A DNA stretch of 64,000 nt, taken from assembly GCA_035610835.1 (NCBI GenBank), contig CM069442.1:1-64000 (forward strand), given 5' to 3'. The stretch's first letter is position 1. Every line of letters begins with the position of its first letter. The notes below the pieces were generated by a model. It was not told the origin of the DNA. It saw only the letters and a program-made list of their open reading frames with translations, and did no database searches. This stretch comes from Ophiura sarsii. Lineage: Eukaryota > Echinodermata > Ophiuroidea > Amphilepidida > Ophiuridae. Position numbers and translations under genes: made by a program. This document shows positions 26,076 through 37,102 of this stretch, piece after piece.

Positions 26076-26972
26076 GAACACGTTGCCGGGGACATTGCCG
26101 GCCATCCGCGCCCGGCAGGAAGTTTGACCATTCTCAAAACTCTTGCCGGGTGAGTAAAAGCGGCGGCAAAGGGTGAGAGTCCGGTTTGAGGACAGTATAC
26201 AGACAGCGCACCCGTTCCGCGCCCGTTCGCAGGGCGGTAATGGTTCCAAATTTAGTGATAAAATTCAATAGTTTTGACATTTTTGAAACATTTTGTGAAT
26301 TTTTGGAATGTCGTCTGCGGTGCCTGCCGCGTGGAAAGTGTTAAAACAAAGAAAACAAAAACAAGTGTCTTGCATATTAAGCTACACTGTAAAATGATGG
26401 CTTATAAAACCATGTCTTTAACAATAGTTAACACTTTCCACGCGGCTTCAATTTTTACCAAATGCAAAACAGATTTTTCAGATTCCTTTCCCACTTAGCC
26501 CATACTCCTCTTAGGTGGGAAAATCCGACCAAAAGGGTGTAGGCCTATAGTTAAACCGTTTCAAATTGGTGAAAATTGTGAAGCTAATAATATTTGTGAG
26601 CCAAGTACCACGCTGCATGCAACAAACGCACGATAGTATTATGATAGTACTATGAGGTTTGATTCGCTGATGAGTGGGAATGTTAGGGGGAAAACTCTCA
26701 ACGTCTGGTCAGTAAAATAGTCTTCTTTGCAGTCGCTGCAGAAAACTGTGTCATTGTATAACATATAGAAGCATAGGGTGATGTAGTGCTCGTTTGGATA
26801 TTAAACTACACCCAAACTACCCCCACCGCCCACACACACACGCCACCCTACACCCACACCCACTTCTCACACTTTATCTTTCACAAAGTTTCCGCATGCA
26901 ATTGTTTTGTAATGACAGAATGAACCACAAAATAACCATATAAATATTATGTTCATTAATTTTATATTATAG
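26076..26972. other. Intron or 5' flank of the ankyrin gene
   Basis: A CpG-rich patch at about 26080-26240 (gttgccgg, cgcgcccg) stands out against AT-rich surroundings. 26421-26497 resembles 18493-18560. A CA-rich stretch lies at 26813-26870. No further ankyrin exon was found. Confidence 0.4.
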
Positions 26973-27068
26973 GCTGGTAAAACACCATTACATTATGCAA
27001 CAGCGAATAACCCTGAACTGTGTGAAGTTCTATTGGAGCACAAGTCTGATCCCACTATCAAAGATAAG
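26973..27068 (+). CDS. Ankyrin-repeat exon 1 (in window)
   Basis: One nearly complete ankyrin repeat; AG/GT junctions are present and the reading frame is phase 0 at both ends. Confidence 0.85.
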
Positions 27069-27745
27069 GTATACGGCTACATTATCAACATTATATGGCT
27101 CCTTATGAACATATTAATATTCATTATTCACAGATGCAATATAGCGTACCCATACACGACATATCTCATGATTAAATACAATACAACCTTTTCGAGATTT
27201 TGAATTTGTACATCTACGCTGCAATCAATATGTATGTGATTCAAAACTGTCCTTAAAGGCAATGTTCCAATCTGGCTAGCTCACACAGCTTACACCCGTT
27301 CATGTGGTAACAGATGAAATAGAGTTAGTATAGCGAAATCCCAATCTTGAGATATTCCCAAAGGATGTGACTGGTGGACCTAAGATTTTAAAGGCTTTAC
27401 TTATTCAGTGATGTGTTGGAGGTGGTCCTCAATTATGATACAAATTGGGACTTGTACATTTTTACAATTGTATTACATATATGAACTTTCACTTCGATTC
27501 AAATATTCTTTCCTAAGGTTATGAAAGAATTTCACTGAAAAGCTATTGAACATGGGTCCATTTTAAGGGGTTTTCAATTCCCGGTGCTAGCACAGGGAGT
27601 TATACTCATTTGTTCGGGGTTTTTTTTTCAGTTTGGCTATACCGCTTTTGACTATGCTGAAAAGGATGAACACAAAGAGATAATGTTGATACTGAATAAA
27701 TACCATAAAAAGCCGATAAGAGTTAAGCGTACAGGACAGGCTTGA
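26973..27745 (+). CDS. Ankyrin-repeat protein, last two coding exons
   Basis: Exon 26973-27068 (32 codons, acceptor ttatattatag, donor gtatac) encodes AGKTPLHYATANNPELCEVL and then LEHKSDPTIKDK, a clear ankyrin repeat (TPLHYA helix 1, VLLEH helix 2, then the DP turn). Exon 27632-27745 (acceptor ttttttttcag) encodes FGYTAFDYAEKDEHKEIMLI and continues to a Lys/Arg-rich C-terminus, with TGA at 27743-27745. Phases are compatible (both zero). Known: ankyrin repeats are protein-binding modules. The rest of the protein is upstream and not visible here, so the family cannot be named. An AATAAA lies at 27868-27873. Confidence 0.85.
27069..27631. other. Intron between ankyrin exons
   Basis: A 563-bp intron with a gtatac donor and a pyrimidine-rich acceptor (gggtttttttttcag). 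No repeat family was recognised. Confidence 0.6.
27632..27745 (+). CDS. Ankyrin-repeat terminal exon
   Basis: Starts FGYTAFDYAEKDEHKEIM, the first helix of a terminal ankyrin repeat, then a basic tail (HKKPIRVKRTGQA) and a stop. Confidence 0.82.
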   Translation, partial: FGYTAFDYAEKDEHKEIMLILNKYHKKPIRVKRTGQA

Positions 27746-27867
27746 AAATAATTTAGTTGAGAGAAAGTGGGTTCTTCACTAATTCCCTTATGTGTTTTAA
27801 AGCTGGTTTACTGGCTATTATACGTAGAGTGCGTATTATGTTGTGGTTGTACAGATACACGCAGTTC

Positions 27868-27873
27868 AATAAA
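27868..27873 (+). promoter_or_regulatory. Polyadenylation signal AATAAA
   Basis: A canonical hexamer 123 bp after the ankyrin stop codon on the coding strand. Confidence 0.5.
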
Positions 27874-29198
27874 TGATGTGAAAGGTACGGTGGTCCTGAA
27901 GGGTCATGACGAGTTAACCAGATGATAACGTGACGAGATAAATAACTAGATAATTGCGAGATAATTTACAGATGACGTGATTATTGACTAGATAATTGCG
28001 ACATAATTTACAGATGACGTGTTTATTGTGTTTAAGTGTAATTCCCTCTTACCATTTCCATGATGGGATGTGTAGTATATATCAGCAAAAAAAAACCGTT
28101 AATAAACATTCAACTGATCAATGTTTTCATAGGCGTCAATCATGGGATGTAGGTGTAGGGGGTACCCCACCTTTTTTTAAAGGAAGGGTGGGGGACACTA
28201 TATCAAATCCCCTCATGACAAGAGCTTCCGGGGTCGCCTCAGTGAAGTGACAGAAGGGGACCGAATGGGATAGACTCCAGGACCCCAGGACGCCATACTC
28301 ATGCTCCGCCCCCTTTTTACGTATCTTGATGTCTCATTTTTAATATCTGTGGATCAACAAATGTCACTCAATCCTTAAAAAATAATTTGGGAAATAACAG
28401 AAAGAAATTTCTTTTGTTTGATAGCCAACTCACTCATGTACGGCCATGTGTTTTGAACTCACCACCCAAAAAGGGTGGCGGCGTTGCATTTTTGGTGACG
28501 AATCATCCATCTCTCTCTATTAACTCAACTAAATGTGGTAGATCTATGTTTTTTTGTGCTCATTCACTTCCCGATTTGGTATATTTCAACAAGTTACCCT
28601 TGACAACCATAACGTTCTGATAACTAATATACACAGTAACATTATGATTGGGATAGTTATAAGAAATATATGAAGAAAAAAAATCGATATTTTGTAAACA
28701 TTCTTAATCACAGCATGTTTTAGTTAGATCCTATCTAAATTCCAAAAGCATATTTGGATTCCTTGTGAGAGAACCGTTCAGAAAATATATACTTTTTATG
28801 GGGTAGAACAAGTAATTATTGCAATATGCTAATTCGAATTTCAGATGGTGTAAAATGTACAAATCTGGACATGCAACGGGAAGAGTGGCGAGTTCAAAAC
28901 ACATGGCCGTACGGCCCCACATGTTGTAGCATGGTATCTCTGTGTCATCTGGATTCAACAGTGCCAGCCGTGACACGAAGATGGTGCTAATCATTCATAA
29001 CTTATCTGTGATGTTTGGGGGTAAATGTGGTACCGAATTGTAGCTAAGAGATTCCTCAAAATGCCCATGAAGCTTGTATAGCTTGCAAATATATTCGGAT
29101 TTAGTTCCAAAGTGTATGACTTTATTTAGTTGAAGTCTATTACACGATACTGTTTTTTCTTAATTTCTTAACACTTTTTGATGCATTATACTTTATAG
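27874..29198. other. Downstream of the ankyrin gene; short inverted repeat
   Basis: Two repeats of about 28 bp in opposite orientation, gtacggccatgtgttttgaa at 28438-28465 and ttcaaaacacatggccgtac at 28885-28911, face each other about 420 bp apart. A short tandem similarity (tgactagataattgcga) is at about 27945-28010. No gene. Confidence 0.5.
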
Positions 29199-29253
29199 GG
29201 TGATGGTCATCTTCAGGAGAAGACCAAGTCGGAATCAAATATTCATTCAAAAG
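29199..29253 (+). other. Candidate alternative exon, 55 bp
   Basis: The segment is bounded by an acceptor-like ttatactttatag and a donor gtaact and stays open in a frame rich in Lys, Ser and Glu (GDGHLQEKTKSESNIHSK). It follows the ankyrin stop codon, so it could only be used if splicing skips the terminal exon, or it belongs to another gene. Weak support. Confidence 0.25.
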
Positions 29254-30564
29254 GTAACTATGAACAAGATTCTCATTCTTGATGAGGTGTATTAGTAATA
29301 CACATGGACAAACGAGACTTTGTGGGTATATTCATCGGTTTATACATATTCCATCCTTTCCAATTATGTTTTCAGAATCTTGGGTCCTACATTTTTGTGT
29401 ATCATACTCAACCCATCCCATTTTAAGTCAAACATGATCAGAAGGAACATTGATCTTAGCCACTTAGTGTTCTCGTAGTAATTCATTGGCCACTTTGTCC
29501 CATTTAGTCCCTTGCCACTTTATGCTCCCCTATTTCGTTTTTGCCACTTTTGTGGTCGCCCATTTCGTCCTTTGTCATTGTCATGTTATGCTTTCCCATG
29601 TCTTACTTACATTTAGATCTTTATCACTCTGTGCCCTTATGTCCTTTGTCAGTGTATGTTCTCCAAGTTCGTCATTGCCACACTGTACTCTCAGCCTCTC
29701 CCATATCGTAATTTACAACTGTGTAGTCTCCAGTTTATTTGCCATTTTAGGCTCGTCTACAGGGTGTCTCAGAAAAAATTACAACGCACTTTTAGAGGAT
29801 TGTAACTTTCTGAATTAGTGTCAGAATAGAACAACTCAAACAACAAAATAAAGGCAAAATAGTTTGCAGAAGAAAAGAAAAAGAAAAACCGGATGTGATT
29901 CGGTTCAGTAATTCCAGAGAAATGAGCAATTACGTAACATTAGTCTGGGAACACTTCCATCCAAGTTTGTTCCTATTGAGTGTATCAGACAGCACATATA
30001 TGAAATCAATACTTCTCTACACAATGACATGGATTAACGTGTTTTTATGGTTCTAGATTTTATTTTACACCAAATAATATGCCAGATGAGACCAAAATGT
30101 AACACAAAATATAAGATAAAAGTTGTCTAGATTATTTTCATCACATTTTATAGTTACGAACAGTAACATTTAAAATGTGTAGGATAAGTTCAATCTTTTT
30201 ATAACAATTGAAAACAAAATTATATTAATTTGAGTAAATATGAACATTGTCGTTATTAAACCAAGTTCAAAGATCTAATAACATCGCGCATACAACTTAT
30301 CAAGCTTCTAGTCCTCACATTTTCAACTTGAAGGCTGAAATCATGTACATTATAAAATTATCGCCAATTTTGCGCATGATGGTCAAATTATTAGTATCGC
30401 AATTGAAAACCAAACTAGAGCGGTTCTCGGCTTTCGCGGTTCTCGGGTTTGGCGGTTGGTGGATTTGAATGGTCAAATGATTTTGGACAAAACCTAGCTG
30501 GGTCTTGTTGGTTGGTGTATTATATAGTTGTTTATGTTGAAGTCAACAACTGATTCATGAAACT
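29254..30564. other. No gene; degenerate pyrimidine-rich repeat
   Basis: 29470-29750 is a loose tandem pattern around ccatttcgtcctttgccact on the + strand (about 25-50 bp spacing), which produces an accidental His/Cys-rich frame. At 29760 the phrase cagggtgtctcagaaaaaa resembles a Tc1/mariner-type terminus, but I found no matching partner. Confidence 0.4.
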
Positions 30565-30658
30565 TCATGCTCTTGTGCCATCTTCTGCTATCACGGTGTA
30601 TTGTATGTGCTTCACATGGTGTTTGCCCATGGCAGTCCACTGTTGATATCGTCTATAT

Positions 30659-31351
30659 CAGGGGTGGGCAACCTACGGCCCGCGGGCCGCATGCGGCCCG
30701 CCAGTGGTTTTTTTGCGGCCCGCGAGATGTATCAAGAAAAAAAAAGAAAAAAAAATCTATTTTACATCATCACAAAACTACGAGCTAGCTGCTTAGCACA
30801 AATGATGTTCCTCAACGTGCGTAGGTCTTTTTTCCCCATTAATTGTCATCTGCCAGTGGCATAACAAGAGGGTGGCGAGGGGTTCATTTGACAAGAAGAA
30901 TCATGGAATTATGATGGTCAAATGTACAAAGATGAAAAAATTTCGCGCGCTACGCGCACATACAATGTGTCCCCAAATTGCAACATTCTTTAGTAAAGGC
31001 TTGTTTAGAGCCAAAATATACCTCAATCGTGCCATAAATAACTGTAAAGTCGACAATTTTCGCTCGCTACGCGCGCCCGAACAACTTCTTGTCGGTTGAC
31101 TTTCATTCGTCCCCCCTAATATGAAGAACCTAGTTACGCCACTGTCATCTGTACTGAATTAAAATTACGGTTTTTTTTTTAAGATATTGAGATTATCAAG
31201 CACACACACCTATTGCATGCTTGCAAGTCTTCGGAATCAAAGGTTTGAAATCTACAGCAGGTCATTGCTACAAAATTTGGTTAGGTGCGGCCCAGGCAAT
31301 TTTTCACTTCTTATATCTGGCCCATTCATTCAAAAAGGTTGCCCACCCCTG
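30659..31351. mobile_element. hAT-type MITE, copy 1, 693 bp, 8-bp target duplication
   Basis: Terminal inverted repeats CAGGGGTGGGCAACC and GGTTGCCCACCCCTG are typical of hAT (Charlie-like) elements. The 8-bp duplication gtctatat flanks it exactly (30651-30658 and 31352-31359). The interior contains GC-rich cggcccgcgggccgc near the left end and no transposase. It sits within the 85-90 bp tandem array. It appears identical to the element at 51900-52592. Confidence 0.95.
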
Positions 31352-31554
31352 GTCTATATGGTACTCTTATTTTCTGCTATCATTGTATTTATATTTTCCG
31401 CATGGTGTTTGTCCACGGTAGTCCACTGTCGGAGACATCTGTTTATTCCCATCCTTTGCTATCACTGTATAATATATGTGCTCCATGGGGTGTTTACCCA
31501 CGCATGGAAGTCGACTGTTGACGACGTCTCTTTATTGCTGCCTTCTTTTGCTAT

Positions 31555-31980
31555 CTACATCTACATCTATGAACATACTCAATAAAGTTGTCAAGAGACA
31601 ATATCTAATTGAGAAAACAATACAGACGTCAGTCAGAAAACATGGTACCAAATACACACAAGAGATACATAATACAATTACACTTAATTACTTAAATTAC
31701 TAAGACCAGTTTTAAAGGAGACTAGTTTGTTGCAGTCGAGTAATGAGGACGGTAGTGCATTCCAGTCCAATATTGTACGCGGGAAGAAACTGAATTTATA
31801 CGCATTTGAATGTGAAGCCATGACACTAAATTTTGAAGCATGATATTGACGAGTTTGTAATGCCGTTGGTCTGTTGATATAGTCCGGTATTGGAACCGCG
31901 ATGTCCTGGCTATGAATTTTATACATTGTAGTAAGGCGTGCGTTCTTTCGACGTTTTTCAAGTGATAACCAGTTCATTTT
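31555..31980 (-). mobile_element. LINE 3' end fragment (RT C-terminus and UTR)
   Basis: On the minus strand, codons from 31977 to 31684 encode WLSLEKRRKNARLTTMYKIH, then PIPDYI, RQYHASKF and FFPRTILDWNALP, the usual C-terminal tail of CR1/L2-like reverse transcriptases. A UTR and a (TAGATG)n-like tail follow (31570-31555). It is 5'-truncated. UTR-only relatives sit at 36186-36300 and 42665-42800. Confidence 0.8.
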
Positions 31981-33070
31981 GCTTAATAATTCGCTGTTGA
32001 AGACATTTCATTGGTGCTCCCAAGTCATGCTATTATTGGTATTGTATGTGCTCCACACGGTGATGCCTCGGTACTATCAGTGTGTAATATATGTGCTCTT
32101 CATGGTGCTTGTTCGCGATAGTCCACTGTTGACGACGTCTCTCTGTTGCTGCCATATTCTGCTATCACTGTATAATATATGTAGCCTACTCCTCATATGG
32201 CGTTTGCCTATGGTAGTCCACTGTTGAAGACGCCTTTCTGTTGCTCCCATCTTCGACTAGCACGATATATTGTAGGTCTGTGGCTTCACATGGGGGGTGT
32301 GCCAACGGTAGTCCTCTGTTGATGAAGTCTATCTGTTGCTCCCATCTTTACTATACCATATAGCTTATATGCTCCAGATTATCCTTGATCGTAGTGGTGC
32401 ACTGTTAAAGATGTTCTCTGTTGCCCCTCTTTTGCTAGCATTGTTTATCGTATGTGCTCCACATTGTGTTTGCCTGTGGTATGGTGTTTGCTTGTGGTAC
32501 TCCACTGTTGAAAACGTCTCTGTGTGGTTCATGTTTTGCTGTCACTGTATAGTTCATGTGCTCTTCATTGTGTTTACCTGTGGTATCCACTGTTGATGAT
32601 GTTTAGCTGTAGCTCCCAACTTCTGTTATCAGTGTATAATGTCTCCACATCTTCTGCTATATCACTGTATATTTTATATGCTCTGCATTGTGTTTTGGCC
32701 ATGGTAGTCCACTGTTGAAGACATTTCATTGGTGCTCCCAAGTCATGCTATTATTGGTATTGTATGTGCTCCACACGGTGATGCCTCGGTACTTTATTGT
32801 TTATTGTAAGGGCTCCTCACGGTATTTGTCGGTGGTACTCCACTGTTGACGGTTTCTTTTGCTCCTATATTTTGGTATCACTGTATATTGTATTTGATCT
32901 ACCTTGGGTTTGCTGTGGTATTACGAGTCTCTCTGTTGCACTAATCTTCTGCTATCACTGTATATTGTATGTGCTCCTCATGGTGTTTGCCCTAAAAGTA
33001 GTCCACTGTTGACGACATGTCTCTGTGGCTGTTATATTCTGCTATCACCGTATATTTGTTTAATAGCTAA

Positions 33071-33562
33071 CAAACTCATACAGGATACACTGTATCTCGA
33101 GTAATAACATAGCCAGGGCATAGTGGAAGATTTGGCAATTTGAATAATAGGCCGGTCAATTATGTCTCCTTTTTTTACCCTTCTTGAGAACTACTAATCT
33201 TTTTGGTCCCCTTTTGACAAATTCAAACTTTGTACCACCTACTCATTTCCCCCAGCCACCCCCTCCCTCACCCGAATTGAATACATTTGGTCCAAATGCA
33301 CCACGTCTTGCCTTTCCTACAAATGACGGTCGAGAACGCCAACATAAAAGGTGTTTACCGACCGTCTCACTCTTCTATCAGTGTCAATTGATAGAGCCGA
33401 CTTTTTTAAGGAGTCATATTTTAACAACACAAGTGGGCAATTTGAAGAAAATTACCTGAAGTTAATCGATATTCTCACGAAACTCATGAATGGTTAACAA
33501 GCCACTATTGTTTTCAAATGTTATTGGTTTAAGGTAGCTTACATTCCTTCGATATCGCCATT
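33071..33562. other. No gene recognised
   Basis: Spacer with a short Pro-rich frame (33184-33459) produced by pyrimidine-rich sequence. No repeat family was identified. Confidence 0.35.
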
Positions 33563-34009
33563 TTAAAGGGACATTAAGTGGTGTTGAAAATTTTAAATGT
33601 TTAAAAATGTACTTCAGATTTCAAGATGAACATAAAAAATTGCCATTATTGTTGGTTCTACTAACAAAAACACAGCAAAACTTGATTAAATCATATCATC
33701 GCTATCTATTGAAAAACGCCCTCTATGCAAATATGGTTCGCGTTTATGTATCACGCGTAGGCCTACTGCAGGGGGATACTGTCGTCGAACGTAAAATGCT
33801 ACTTGCGGCTCTACGAGCATCAATCGACGCGTCGTTTTGTTGTACAAAAAGGGCTGATTTTTCTTAATCCTTGTAGGTGTAAGTTCATACATGTACATGT
33901 AATACAATTGTAAAAATAAACAAATCCCAGTTTTTATTATATATTTTTGTAATTGAGGGCGCTGCCTCCACCACATCTATTAACAGACTGTCTCTTAATG
34001 CCCCTTTAA
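33563..34009. mobile_element. TTAA MITE, complete copy, 447 bp
   Basis: TTAA at 33563-33566 and 34006-34009 bounds TIRs AGGGACATTAAG and CTTAATGCCCCT (one mismatch). A TTAA target site suggests a piggyBac-type transposase in trans (inference). The first about 155 bp match the truncated copy at 22411-22570. The small open frames inside are not conserved between copies. Confidence 0.85.
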
Positions 34010-34980
34010 TGTGGGAGTAGCTTTGGCTTTATTTCAATTTTATGAATTACATTCACAATTTCATTCCAATTCTACCAATTTTTGCGTTGATTCCTCTTTA
34101 TTTCGTGAAAGCCTAATTTACCATATCTAGACATTTAGGGGAATATGGGGCAACTGGTCCGTGGGGCAAGTGGTCCGAAATGAAGGATTTTGTAATTGTA
34201 TGGGCATACTGCTTTCTTTTGAACAGTACGACTTTTGTTGAAACTTGACATATATCCTTACCTTCTAAATCCAAAACATTTGGAACTTTAGGGTATTAAC
34301 ACATGTGATATTCTCCAGATCTTTGAAGCCACCTCCTTGAAGGACTGATTGAAAATTCGCAGATAGTAGGCTATGGGCGATATATGAAGATGGGTTTAGA
34401 TCATATTTAATGTACTTTATATGATTGACAGATATGCAACAGTAAATATATGCATTACAGTCGTCTTAAAGATGCTAGGTGCATATTGCATTTGATGGGT
34501 GCTATATTGTAGTGTGCTTATGGACTTTCCGAAATATGATTAAAACCATAGGTTGTGGTTGAAATGACCGTAAAATGGCGGACATTGCTAAGTTGGGACA
34601 TTGATGGTTTGGATTTGCGATCAATATTACCATTTAAGGAATGCTTCAACTTAAATCACTTATAACGGGTATTCATTTGGTAGAGTTATTAGTTTATGAA
34701 TTTGCAAATAACAAAGTACACCATTTCTTATTTTAACTAAAGATACTCGTCTACTTGTAGGACCCCAACGCCGTAATATTTGCGAATTTAAAGATACTCG
34801 CTGGCTACAGAAATCTGTGTAATGGCTAAAAACAAAAATGCAGTTTTGCCTTTTTTTCTGAAATGTATTGGAGTTATTGATTATTGTGACAAATGGTGGT
34901 ATGTTTTAAAACATTTTGGCGTAAAATCTATTACGTCACAGGCGTGTTTGAATAATGTTTCATCTCGACAAATAATAATA
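34010..34980. other. No gene recognised
   Basis: AT-rich. The phrase ggggcaactggtccgtgg at 34148-34166 recurs as ggggtaactggtccgtgcc at 50280-50298, a small dispersed similarity. It ends at the start of the 2-kb tandem array. Confidence 0.4.
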
Positions 34981-35624
34981 ACTAGCGGCGTACCCTCGCT
35001 ACGCCCGGGCACTCGCTAGCTGAGTATTATTATCTAAATTAGATACCTTCATGATTTGTAGCAAAATGGCATAGATAATGAGTTTTTGATCCCTGATTTT
35101 TTTTTCTCATTTGAAATAGACTTTGTTCACAGAAATCTGAGTTTTGTGATATCTTTGAATCTCGGACCCAATTTCAATACCCCATTTAGGAGAGAAACAA
35201 TGTTATAGTTATCCCATACACCCCCCCCCTCCCCCCCCCCCCCCCCCCAAAAAAAAAATGTACCAACCCCATACCCCATATAGTGTATACATAGTGTGCG
35301 GTTAGTCGTCAACATGATCAAAGCGTATAGGCTATTGTAAAATAGCAAGAGGTCGTTGCTACTCCAGGTGCCCTTCTAATATCGGTGCCACGGCACCCTT
35401 AATAATCCAAGGATATTAATAAGACCTACCCAGAAACGCTAAATATTATTAGGTATCCCACAATAAGACCTGAAATAACCACTCAGATAGGCCCTATCCC
35501 ATACATCCTTAAAATTCAGTTACCACAGGTGCTCCTAATATTCCATACCCATACTCCAGGTACCCATGGTATAACCTTATAAATAATCCAGACAGGATAG
35601 ATTTCACAACCCACTTCGCGGACG

Positions 35625-35662
<38 letters not shown>

Positions 35663-37102
35663 ACCTAAATTTGCCAAGTCTCTCATAGAACACATACGTA
35701 TTAAATAGATTTAGGTCTGCGACGCCACTGGTTTTATTAAGTGGCTTTATTAAGTTTTATAATAGTGAGTCTTTCATAGTTGGCGGGAGGCGGGGTCGGG
35801 GGCGGGGTCTCTCCATGATCACTTTGTACCCACCCAGTTCAGTGTTAGCCATCCTTTATTTTATTTCCCGGCCTATTGACATTAAATTTTTTCTCCAGTA
35901 GGCTTAAACGTAAGTGTATTTCTACATGCGTATTTTGCTCTAACAGTACCTTGTTTATTGATAGGCCTATCCCCCATGATATCACGGTTTTAGCTGGCCT
36001 ATCTATGTTATAAATAGCGCGCCCTGTCCGTGGCCCGCATTGTGGATGGTTCCGCGATGGGATTGAGGCACTGTCGTATACACGCATTTTCCCTGTCACT
36101 ATTAAACACATGTTATCCTGGATGCATGCCTACGGTTTGTGCCTTATACGGCCGCTAGAAGAAAGTGTGCAGTTAGTCATCAGAGCGTAGTCTTTCTACA
36201 TCTATCTATGAATATACTCAATAAAGTTGTCAAGAGACAATATCTAATATTGAAAACAAAATACAGACGTCAGTCACACACAAAAGATACATAATAAAAT
36301 AGGCCCTGCCCCATGATACACCTTTAAGTTATCACAGGTACCCTTAATATTCCATACACCATTCAGGTACCCCGTGAGCCCCGTGGCCTACCTCAAGTGT
36401 TCATACTATGTAGGCCTAGGATTTTGAATTTTATAGTAGAGTATCAATTAGTGAGGCAACGAAACAGGGCGGGGGGGGGGGGGGGGGCGGGGGGTCATAG
36501 GGTTGTAACCCTAGATTTCACGACCTCCTTCGCGGATGCCCACGCCCCTTAAATTTGCCATGTTTCCCATATTCTATAGTGGGTCTTTCATACAAACACT
36601 GCACAAAAAGAAAGTATCCACATCTCACATCATCAATTGTTTCCAATTGATGAATCTATTAGCTGGTGTGAGTCTCATCCATTTTACAATGACCCGCATC
36701 ATTCATGATCTTTGTAAGCTAACAAACCGTCTCACGCGTGCTCCGGTATCGCCCAATTACGCGTGCGCGTGCAATCGCCTGATTACTCGCGCCTCCGGTA
36801 CTGCCTGACTACGCGTGCGCGGGCAATCGCCTAAATACGCGCGCGCCGACAATCGCCTGATTACGCGAGTTGTGCGCCGACCATCGCTATGGCGTGTCCA
36901 GCGTATACGCGGCGCGTAGCAATAACATAGCAACGGGCTACAAAACCTCGAATTTTACGGAATCTAACCCAAATTAAAAAATCAAACATAAACTGGTTCG
37001 TCGTGGGACCCATACGCACTCGCACAGAAAGTTTGAAGTCAATCGAAGGTGCGGAAAGGGGAGAACATCTCTGTACAAGAATGTGCAACTCCGTATTATA
37101 AG
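34981..37102 (+). repeat. 2-kb unit 1
   Basis: The first unit; its left junction (aataataata before actagcgg) differs from the attatatata junction of later units, which fits the array edge. C-runs at 35221-35248 and 35625-35662 and a G-run at about 36470-36487. A LINE tail lies at 36186-36300. It holds the empty target site (ttataaatagcgcg, about 36009-36022) for the MITE of unit 4. Confidence 0.85.
36186..36300 (-). mobile_element. LINE 3' UTR relic in unit 1
   Basis: ctacatctatctatgaatat, then actcaataaagttgtcaaga and caatatctaat match the UTR/tail of the LINE fragment at 31555-31690. No coding part remains. The same relic lies at the equivalent place in unit 4, so it was probably present before the units multiplied. 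Confidence 0.7.

Larger units (their letters stand above)
30565..33070. repeat. Tandem array of about 85-90 bp units, interrupted
   Basis: Diverged units share tgctatcactgtata, gtatgtgctcc, atggtgtttgcc and tagtccactgttga. Spacing is 84-89 bp between well-preserved neighbours (for example 31375, 31459 and 32950, 33039). An 83-bp stretch at 31994-32076 recurs almost exactly at 32713-32795, which implies a more recent higher-order duplication about 719 bp apart. The array is split by the hAT MITE and by a LINE tail. Confidence 0.85.

Noticed and set aside
27996..28620. Small + strand frames after the ankyrin gene
   Set aside because: Short, unconserved and overlapping a dispersed inverted repeat; no start context or domain.
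30567..31585. Several open frames in and near the hAT MITE
   Set aside because: The same frames recur at 51890-52340 because the elements are identical. No transposase motif (hAT dimerisation or zinc finger) is present.
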